Made by a program: the position numbers and the translations under genes | Assembly: GCA_028822575.1 (NCBI GenBank) | Contig: JAPKDN010000113.1 | Location: 1-8,345 of the forward strand | DNA length: 8,345 nucleotides | Origin: Alphaproteobacteria bacterium | GTDB taxonomy: Bacteria > Pseudomonadota > Alphaproteobacteria > Thalassobaculales > Thalassobaculaceae | Direction: 5' to 3' | Shown here: positions 1 to 5,681 of the stretch, one piece after another | Layout of the letters: every line of letters begins with the position of its first letter | Numbering within the stretch: the first letter of the stretch is position 1 | Notes under the pieces: model-generated | Told to the model about the DNA's origin: nothing | What the model saw: the letters and a program-made list of their open reading frames with translations, nothing else | Databases searched by the model: none

Positions 1-1634
1 CGAATATCTGGTTCCTCACCATTCATGGTGAAGTTGATACAATCAACCGGACAGATATCCACACAGGCATCGCACTCGATACAGCGCCCCGCCTCGAAAA
101 CGGTTTGCACGTCACAGTTCAGACAACGCATCGCCTCGTCATAGGCCATTTTCTCGTCGAATCCGAGCTCAACCTCGAGTTTGATATCCTTTAGCGCTTT
201 ACCCTTTTCAGCATGCGGCACCAGGTAGCGGTGATCGTTGGAAATGTCGTTGTGGTAAGACCACTCGTGCATCCCCATCTTCGAACTTATAAGGGTCACC
301 TCGGGGTCGGGGCGATCCCCCAGATCAATATTCTCGCAAGTTTGGTGGATTGAAATCGCCGCCTGATGGCCATGCGCGACCGCCCAAATAATATTCTCCG
401 GTCCAAATGCTGCGTCACCTCCGAAGAAAACCTTCGGGTGGGTTGAACGAAAAGTAACCTCATCGACGACCGGCATGTCCCACTCGCCGAATTCAAGACC
501 GATGTCCCGCTCGATCCAAGGAAAATGGTTCTCCTGACCGATCGCACAGAGCACGTCGTCACACGGAAAAAACAACGGCTCCTCGCCCGTGGAGACCATT
601 TTACGGCGACCGTTTTCGTCGAAAATTGGCGCCACCCGATCAAACTTCATGCCGACCAGCTTGCCATCCTCTATAACGAATTCAAGCGGTACGTGGTTGT
701 TGAGGATCTCGATATCCTCGCTTTGAGCGTCTTCGATTTCCCAAGGGCTAGCCTTCATGGTCTCGAATGGGCTGCGCACGATCACCTTGACGTCGCCGCC
801 GCCAAGCCTCTTGGAGGTCCGACAGCAATCCATCGCCGTGTTGCCGCCACCCAGCACGATGACCTTCTTGCCGATCTTCGAGGTGTGCTCGAACGCGACA
901 CTCATCAACCAGTCGATGCCGATATGGAAGTGGTCGCCAACCTGATCCCGACCCGGAATGTCCAAATCACGGCCACGCGGAGCGCCCGTGCCGACAAACA
1001 CCGCGTCGTAGTCTTCGTCGAGAACACTCTTCAGGCTTTCGATATCCTGGTTGAAACGGGTCTCAATCCCGAAATTCAGGATCCGCTCCACCTCTTCGTT
1101 AAGGACCGATTCCGGCAGACGGAAGGCAGGAATCTGGCTGCGCATCATGCCGCCACCGGATCGGTCACGGTCATAAACGACCACATGATAACCGAGCGGC
1201 GCCAGATCGCGAGCGACGGTCAACGAGGCTGGTCCGGCGCCGATACAGGCGATCCGCTTGCCGTTTTTCGGCGCTATCTGGGGCATCAGATGTTCGATAT
1301 CGCCGCGATAATCGGCCGCCACGCGCTTCAATCGACAGATCGCGACCGGCTTATCTTCGATTCGCCCGCGCCGGCAGGCCGGCTCGCAAGGGCGGTCACA
1401 GGTGCGGCCCAGGACCCCCGGGAACACATTCGATTCCCAATTGACCATATAGGCGTCGGTGTACCGTCGCTGAGCGATCATCCGGATATATTCTGGCACC
1501 GGAGTGTGTGCCGGGCAGGCCCACTGGCAATCCACGACCTTGTGGAAGAAGTTCGGATCCGTGATGTCAGTTGGCTTCATGTAAGGCGCCCTTTGGCGAC
1601 TCTCGGTATGTGTTTTATGTTCGTCGAGGCTCAT
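1..1634 (-). CDS. GltD-like FAD/NAD(P) oxidoreductase with ferredoxin-type Fe-S domain (C-terminus cut by window edge)
   Basis: I translated this frame by hand; it is open for 544 codons and runs off the left edge. From the N-terminus it shows paired cysteines in VDCQWAC (36 and 40) and RTCDRPCEPAC (79, 83, 87), typical of the Fe-S helical domain of GltD and dihydropyrimidine dehydrogenase. Next come an FAD-binding GAGPAS loop (132-137), an NAD(P)-binding VLGGGNTAMDCC loop (about 260-271), and a C-terminal FAD motif GGDAAFGPENIIWA (about 406-418). After these follow RCLNC and a 4Fe-4S motif C-x2-C-x2-C-x3-CP (518, 521, 524, 528). Homologues as I remember them are near 600 residues with a second ferredoxin motif at the end, so about 50 residues are missing. 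It probably passes electrons between NAD(P)H and ferredoxin. Such proteins often sit beside 2-oxoacid:ferredoxin oxidoreductase subunits, so annotation as glutamate synthase small subunit would probably mislead. The partner genes are not visible here. Confidence 0.9.
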   Translation of the reverse strand, partial: MSLDEHKTHTESRQRAPYMKPTDITDPNFFHKVVDCQWACPAHTPVPEYIRMIAQRRYTDAYMVNWESNVFPGVLGRTCDRPCEPACRRGRIEDKPVAICRLKRVAADYRGDIEHLMPQIAPKNGKRIACIGAGPASLTVARDLAPLGYHVVVYDRDRSGGGMMRSQIPAFRLPESVLNEEVERILNFGIETRFNQDIESLKSVLDEDYDAVFVGTGAPRGRDLDIPGRDQVGDHFHIGIDWLMSVAFEHTSKIGKKVIVLGGGNTAMDCCRTSKRLGGGDVKVIVRSPFETMKASPWEIEDAQSEDIEILNNHVPLEFVIEDGKLVGMKFDRVAPIFDENGRRKMVSTGEEPLFFPCDDVLCAIGQENHFPWIERDIGLEFGEWDMPVVDEVTFRSTHPKVFFGGDAAFGPENIIWAVAHGHQAAISIHQTCENIDLGDRPDPEVTLISSKMGMHEWSYHNDISNDHRYLVPHAEKGKALKDIKLEVELGFDEKMAYDEAMRCLNCDVQTVFEAGRCIECDACVDICPVDCINFTMNGEEPDI

Positions 1635-1644
1635 GATTTCCTAC
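1635..1644 (-). promoter_or_regulatory. Ribosome binding site deciding the start of the GltD-like gene
   Basis: Read on the minus strand, GTAGGAAATC lies directly before the ATG at 1634, giving AGGA with a short 4-nt spacer. A second in-frame ATG at 1580 (18 codons later, MKPTDITDP) has a competing AAGGG eight nucleotides upstream. I chose 1634 because the codons between the two starts look like coding sequence (MSLDEHKTHTESRQRAPY). The later start remains possible. Confidence 0.5.
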
Positions 1645-1721
1645 GGGCTTCCCGCTTAATTAAATCGATGATCGAGACTAGCGATCGGCTGATCTTTCAC
1701 GGATAACGCAGCTTGGATGAT

Positions 1722-1739
1722 CGCAATACCTGGATTGCG
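1722..1739. promoter_or_regulatory. Inverted repeat CGCAAT-N6-ATTGCG upstream of the GltD-like gene
   Basis: Two perfect 6-bp arms are separated by ACCTGG. The repeat lies about 90 bp before the start codon of the minus-strand oxidoreductase gene, a usual position for a repressor or activator site. The 18-bp span and 6-bp spacer fit a dimeric DNA-binding protein. I do not recognise the regulator, and a chance repeat is possible. Confidence 0.35.
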
Positions 1740-1922
1740 CACGCTCGTTAATCCTCGCATTTAAGTGATCTCACTCGGATGCGTTCTGAGTACCAATGAC
1801 ATTTTTGAAACGGTATACTGTGATGGGCCTCGCGCTTGCTTAATCATGTCGACATGCCGATGTAATGCGCCGTTTTCGAGGGAAGCTAATCATACATAGC
1901 ACGGCTCGCGTTGGCTGCAAGT

Positions 1923-1940
1923 GACTTTGTATACAAAGTC
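1923..1940. promoter_or_regulatory. Perfect 18-bp palindrome GACTTTGTATACAAAGTC, probable operator
   Basis: All nine base pairs are symmetrical. The core TTGTATACAA resembles operators of GntR-family regulators of the FCD/FadR subgroup, which commonly bind short AT-centred palindromes of this type. That family assignment is inference. A weaker copy, ACGGTATACTGT with one mismatched pair, lies at 1810-1821, centre to centre 116 bp away. The palindrome is about 290 bp upstream of the minus-strand oxidoreductase start and about 800 bp from the CoA-transferase start, so its target is unclear. Confidence 0.55.
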
Positions 1941-2261
1941 GGCGTTCTCCTACAACGTGATATTGGACACGCCACATAGGTCGTACCGCCCGTGGGAGTC
2001 GACTGGCCGCGAACATGCAGAGTTTGATCGCAGCAGTATCCCCAACAGAGGCGGCTACACGCCGCGTCGACATGGTGTGTATAAACTTGAAAATTCGTCG
2101 TCTCGTTGCGCTTCACGCACGATCGAAGGGTCACTCGAAAATATTTTAAAGCTCGACGATCGTTCGCGAGCTGGGCACCGACGCCGATATAGTCAATTTC
2201 AGTTTCCACGACGAATTCGAGCGCGACCAGGACGTTGAGAGCAGCAGCCGTCAACCTTTGA

Positions 2262-2597
2262 ACGACCGCTCAACCTGTCCATGCCATCCCCGACAATTAT
2301 GCCACACATAAGCACCCCAAAGTTCGGGCCTGGCTCAACCGCCACGAGCGCTTCACCTTCCACTTCACCCCAACGCGCTGCTCTGGGCTCAATGCCGTCG
2401 AGGGCTACTTCGCCAAGCTCACCGGACAACGCCTCAAGCGTCGTGTCCTTTATTCCCTTGTCCAACTTCAGACCGCCATCAACCGATTCATCGCCGAAAC
2501 CAACAAAAAATCCAAACCCTTCAAATGGACCGCCGCGCCCAACCAGATCATCGCCGCCGTCAAAAGAAGGAACCAATTGTTGGACTCCTCTGACTAG
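2262..2597 (+). pseudogene. IS630-family transposase, C-terminal remnant
   Basis: In the frame ending at the TAG of 2595-2597 the translation reads HAIPDNYATHKHPKVRAWL, then FTFHFTPT, NAVEGYFAKL, TAINRFIAETN and a terminal RRNQLLDSSD. This is the end of an IS630/Tc1-type DDE transposase: the Asp of DNYATHKHP and the Glu of NAVEG, 35 residues apart, are the last two catalytic residues. The first catalytic Asp and the N-terminal helix-turn-helix part are absent. A TGA at 2259-2261 closes the frame upstream, and I find no transposase motif in other frames before it. The usually conserved Trp of the CSWLN motif is Gly here. About 111 codons remain of roughly 340, so the element is dead. No terminal inverted repeats could be identified. 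Confidence 0.85.
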
Positions 2598-2736
2598 CGA
2601 CCGCCGTGCACCATGCAAAACTATATGGAGACAAGCTCCATGGCGGGCCACATGGACGATACCCTTGTGAATGAGGCATGGCATCGACTAAAACGGCCCA
2701 AGCTCTTCACGTGCTTCGCTCCAGGAGACCTAACCG
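2598..2736. other. Upstream region of the CoA-transferase gene
   Basis: This 139-bp gap between the transposase remnant and the CoA-transferase holds a small inverted repeat, ATGGAG-ACAAG-CTCCAT (2624-2640), perhaps near the right end of the insertion element. It ends with an AGGAG at 2723-2727, nine bases before the ATG at 2737, which supports that start. No convincing sigma-70 promoter is visible. Any promoter for the CoA-transferase must lie here or be supplied by the insertion element or the region beyond it. Confidence 0.5.
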
Positions 2737-3912
2737 ATGTCCGATACCGCCGCCACCCAAGATCAACGCCAGGGCCCACTCTCAGGAATTACCGTAATTG
2801 ATCTTTCTCGAATCCTCGCCGGTCCCTATTGCACAATGATGCTCGCTGAGATGGGCGCCAGGGTCATCAAGGTTGAGACACCGGGCCGGGGCGATGATGC
2901 CCGCCACTACGGGCCTTTCGTGAACGGCAAGTCGGCTTATTTTCAGTCCGTGAACCGCGGGAAGGAAAGCATTGCCCTCAATCTGAAAGAGGACGGCGAC
3001 CGCGAGATCTTTGGCAAACTTCTGAAAACTGCCGATGTGATGGTCGAGAATTTTCGGCCGGGCGCCATGGACAAACTTGGCTTTGGGTGGGAAGCGCTTC
3101 ACGCTAAATACCCAAAGCTAATCTACGCGGCGGCATCCGGCTTTGGTCATTCCGGCCCCGAGATGTATCGGCCGGCCTATGACATGGTCGTCCAAGGCAT
3201 GGGCGGCATAATGAGCGTCACCGGCCATCCGGGCACCCCACCGACGCGAATCGGTATGTCGATCGGCGATATCGGCTCCGGCCTTTACGCGACCATCGGC
3301 ATCCAGGGCGCCCTGTTCCACCGCCAGCTCACCGGCGAGGCCACCAAGGTTGATATCGGCATGTTCGATTGCCAGGTGGCACTGCTGGAAAACGCGGTCA
3401 TGCGCTATTTCACCAGCGGCACCGCCCCGGGCCCACTCGGCGCGCGCCACCCCTCAATCGCGCCCTTCGAGGCTTTCGAGACCAAGGACGGCTATATCAT
3501 CATTTCGGCCGGCAACGATTCGCTGTTCGCCAAGATGTCCGAGGGTCTTGGCAAGCCGCAATGGGCCACCGACCCGCGCTACATCACCAATGATCTGCGC
3601 AGCCAGAATGTCGACGCAATCAAAGACGAGATGGAACTCGTCCTGCGCACCAACACTACGGCGCATTGGATTAAGGTGATGGATAAGGTCGGCGTGCCCT
3701 GCGGTCCAATCAACAACGTGGCTCAGTCAGCGGACCATCCCCAGACCTTGGCCCGCAACATGATCGTCAATGTCGAGGATCCTGTCAGCGGACCGATGCG
3801 CGTCGTCGGCAACCCGGTCAAGATCTCCGCCTTCGACGATCCAACGACACGGGAACCAGCGCCCAACCTGGACCAGGACCGGGACGCTATATTAGCTGAA
3901 TTGGCGGATTGA
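2737..3912 (+). CDS. CaiB/BaiF family (class III) CoA-transferase
   Basis: The 391-residue product has the usual length of the family, whose members move CoA between carboxylic acids through an aspartyl-CoA thioester intermediate in the cytoplasm. The N-terminus has the typical LSGITVIDLSRILAGPYCT (15-33) and GARVIKVETPGRGDDAR (40-56). VMVENFRPGAMDKLG (101-115) is a strong family signature. The Asp of GDIGSG (178) aligns with the catalytic Asp169 of formyl-CoA transferase. VDIGMFDCQVALLEN (205-219) and GVPCGPINNV close the pattern. The start is supported by AGGAG nine bases upstream. The acid substrates cannot be predicted: the family covers oxalate, carnitine, benzylsuccinate, mesaconate and many unknown acids. 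It converges with the hyu operon, so the two units are transcribed separately. A role in activating or recycling an acid from the same pathway is a guess from location. Confidence 0.93.
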   Translation: MSDTAATQDQRQGPLSGITVIDLSRILAGPYCTMMLAEMGARVIKVETPGRGDDARHYGPFVNGKSAYFQSVNRGKESIALNLKEDGDREIFGKLLKTADVMVENFRPGAMDKLGFGWEALHAKYPKLIYAAASGFGHSGPEMYRPAYDMVVQGMGGIMSVTGHPGTPPTRIGMSIGDIGSGLYATIGIQGALFHRQLTGEATKVDIGMFDCQVALLENAVMRYFTSGTAPGPLGARHPSIAPFEAFETKDGYIIISAGNDSLFAKMSEGLGKPQWATDPRYITNDLRSQNVDAIKDEMELVLRTNTTAHWIKVMDKVGVPCGPINNVAQSADHPQTLARNMIVNVEDPVSGPMRVVGNPVKISAFDDPTTREPAPNLDQDRDAILAELAD

Positions 3913-3932
3913 GGCGAGATATCTAAAGGCAT

Positions 3933-3960
3933 TGTCATCCCGGCGAAAGCTGGGGTGACA
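3933..3960. terminator. 12-bp stem with GAAA tetraloop between convergent genes
   Basis: TGTCATCCCGGC, loop GAAA, then GCTGGGGTGACA: twelve pairs, of which two are G-U wobbles in the plus-strand transcript. It lies 20 bp after the CoA-transferase stop and 14 bp from the hyuB stop. On the plus side it is followed by GCTTTTATATT, a weak U tract, so it is a reasonable terminator for the CoA-transferase and possibly for hyuB from the other side. A competing hairpin, AAAGCT-N8-AGCTTT (3946-3965), shares bases with it. The CCCGGCGAAAGC core also resembles palindromic repeats scattered in alphaproteobacterial genomes. Confidence 0.65.
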
Positions 3961-3974
3961 GCTTTTATATTGGG

Positions 3975-5681
3975 CTACCCCTTGGCCCCATAAATCTCCC
4001 GCGCTGCTTCTTCGCTGACATATCCATCCAACACGTCCTCTCTTAGAGCATCGCGATCGCGCTCCGACGGATCACCGTACCCTCCTGAACCCGGTACCTT
4101 GAGGTGGATCTTGCCACCATCTGGTACATCGAAACCGCCCTTGCCACCCACCGTCTTGAGGGTGCCATCGACTGCTTCTGTCCAGATCCTGGCCGTCATC
4201 CCGGCCCCACCACCCTGCAAACCAAACGGCGGTGACAAGGTCCGCTCGACACAAGCCGACGCGCGGGCCTTGTGGCCTAGCACGGTCCAGGTGCGTTGCG
4301 CCGCCAGACCGCCCCGGTACTTGCCAGGGCCGCCGCTGTCAGGCCTCAGGGCGTATTCATCGACCCGCACCGGAAAGCTCATCTCCAATACCTCGATCGG
4401 GGTGTTCATGGTGTTGGAAATGCCGCTGGCGATGGCGTTTATACCATCCTTGACTGGGCGGGCGCCGAAACCACCCTTGATAGTCTCGTAGGAGACATAC
4501 CGCTGGCCATTGCGCGGGTCCTTACCGCCAAAGGTGATTACGGCCGAGGTGCCCTGGCTGCAAGCCATCACATTGTCGGGCCAAAACGGCGCCACCGCGC
4601 CGAAGGTCATGTCGCAGACCCGGTGCGAGATCTCATGATTAGCGTAGACGACAGGCGAGGGAAACTCAGCGTTCAGAACACAGCCCTTGGGCGCCGTCAC
4701 CTTGATCGTACGCCAGCAACCCGAGTTCGGCGGCGCCAGCCCATCGGGATCGACGATGGTCTTAAGCGCGGTGAAAACCCCCGACGCGGTTACCGACATC
4801 GGCGCGTTCATCGGGCCGCTTACGGCCGGATCAGTGCCTGCGAAATCCACCTCCATCGCATCGCCCACCTTCTTGACTGTCATGCGGATGGTGAAGGGCT
4901 GGTCCTCGGTATCGCCCTCCTCGATGATGCCGTCGCCATCGCAAAAATCTTCGAAGCTGGACTCCCCATCAGGCAACCGCGCCAGGAGCGTGCGCATCAT
5001 ACGCTCGGAGTAGTTCATCACCTCGGCCATGGCGTCGACGAGGGTGTCGGTGCCATATTTATCAGCCAGCGCGCCAAGTCTTTGGGTCGCGCGGCGGTTG
5101 GCCGCGATTTGGGCACCGAGATCACCGCGCCGCTCGTCCGGGGTACGGACATTGGCGAAGATAATCGCATCAACATCCCGGTTCAGCACGCCCTTGGCGT
5201 AGAGCTTGACCGGCGGCAGGCGAAGGCCTTCACCATAAATTTCGGTCACCGCGCCATAACTGCCGGGCGTGGCGCTTCCAACATCCGGCCAATGCGCCCG
5301 GATCGCCGCGAAGCCGATAAGTTTACCGCCATGAAACGCCGGGGTGACCACATTGACGTCTGGCAGATGGCTGCCGCCGAAATACGGATCATTATGGATA
5401 AAAACATCGCCATCTTCGAACACTTCAAAGGACACCGCCACCGCCTTGACCGCGTCCGGCATCGAGCCGAGATGGATCGGCAGGTCGGGGCCCTGGGCCA
5501 CCATCTGGCCGGTGGCATCGAAGATCCCACATGAATAATCCCCCGCCACCTTAAGGATCGGTGAATACGCGGTCTTGGCGAGAACGATTTTCATCTCTTC
5601 CGCCGCCGCGTAGAGGCTGTTCTTGATGACCACGAAGGTCGCGGGATCGAAGCCTTTTACCGTCGAGCCGAGATTACTCAT
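3975..5681 (-). CDS. hyuB: HyuB-type subunit (hydantoinase B / oxoprolinase / acetone carboxylase superfamily)
   Basis: The 568-residue protein matches the usual size of stand-alone HyuB subunits. Visible family motifs are IHLGSMP (69-75), HNDPYFGGSHLPDV (96-109), RAHWPDVGS (128-136), EGLRLPP (151-157), a central SGPMNAP, and the C-terminal GSGGYGDPSERD. HyuB works with HyuA: HyuA is thought to use ATP to phosphorylate the substrate and HyuB to complete ring hydrolysis or carboxylation. Known members act on hydantoins, 5-oxoproline, caprolactam, acetone or acetophenone. Which one applies here cannot be told. The start codon overlaps the hyuA stop (ATGA at 5678-5681), with AAGGGGGA about seven bases upstream inside hyuA, a sign of translational coupling. 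It is the last gene of the operon. The symbol names the subunit family, not a proven hydantoinase. Confidence 0.93.
   Translation of the reverse strand: MSNLGSTVKGFDPATFVVIKNSLYAAAEEMKIVLAKTAYSPILKVAGDYSCGIFDATGQMVAQGPDLPIHLGSMPDAVKAVAVSFEVFEDGDVFIHNDPYFGGSHLPDVNVVTPAFHGGKLIGFAAIRAHWPDVGSATPGSYGAVTEIYGEGLRLPPVKLYAKGVLNRDVDAIIFANVRTPDERRGDLGAQIAANRRATQRLGALADKYGTDTLVDAMAEVMNYSERMMRTLLARLPDGESSFEDFCDGDGIIEEGDTEDQPFTIRMTVKKVGDAMEVDFAGTDPAVSGPMNAPMSVTASGVFTALKTIVDPDGLAPPNSGCWRTIKVTAPKGCVLNAEFPSPVVYANHEISHRVCDMTFGAVAPFWPDNVMACSQGTSAVITFGGKDPRNGQRYVSYETIKGGFGARPVKDGINAIASGISNTMNTPIEVLEMSFPVRVDEYALRPDSGGPGKYRGGLAAQRTWTVLGHKARASACVERTLSPPFGLQGGGAGMTARIWTEAVDGTLKTVGGKGGFDVPDGGKIHLKVPGSGGYGDPSERDRDALREDVLDGYVSEEAAREIYGAKG

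Larger units (their letters stand above)
1635..2261. other. Gene-poor intergenic stretch rich in short palindromes
   Basis: No reading frame here has both a convincing start and a recognisable protein. The short open frames on both strands (for example minus 1886-2254 and plus 1921-2238) overlap each other and show no family motif I know. Base composition is visibly more AT-rich than in the flanking genes. Besides the sites listed separately, the stretch holds CATGTCGACATG (1845-1856), a second copy of its GTCGACATG half at 2066-2074, AAAATATTTT (2138-2147), and GCTCG/CGAGC arms at 2151-2171. It could be a regulatory region enlarged by insertion, or the remains of decayed genes. Confidence 0.6.

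Noticed and set aside
296..643. 115-codon minus-strand open frame
   Set aside because: Out of frame with the oxidoreductase gene that covers the same bases and carries the conserved motifs.
525..1706. 393-codon open frame on the plus strand
   Set aside because: It is antisense to the oxidoreductase gene, whose minus-strand translation has clear FAD, NAD(P) and Fe-S motifs. The plus-strand product has no recognisable domain and is rich in Arg, His and Asp, as mirror frames of GC-rich genes usually are.
1765..1774. GTGATCTCAC as a CRP/FNR half-site pair
   Set aside because: The spacer is 2 bp rather than the 6 bp expected for CRP-type sites.
1886..2254. 122-codon minus-strand open frame
   Set aside because: No ribosome binding site or domain that I recognise; many Cys, Arg and Thr; overlaps a plus-strand frame of similar quality. 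Treated as noncoding or decayed sequence.
2199..2684. 161-codon minus-strand open frame, glycine- and valine-rich
   Set aside because: Antisense to the IS630 transposase remnant, whose plus-strand translation contains DNYATHKHP and NAVEG.
2665..2693. TTGTGA, 17 bp, ACTAAA as a sigma-70 promoter for the CoA-transferase
   Set aside because: The -10 match is poor (three of six) and such pairs occur often by chance.
4296..5534. 412-codon open frame on the plus strand
   Set aside because: Antisense to hyuB; no family motif; it exists because of the strong third-position GC bias of the real gene.
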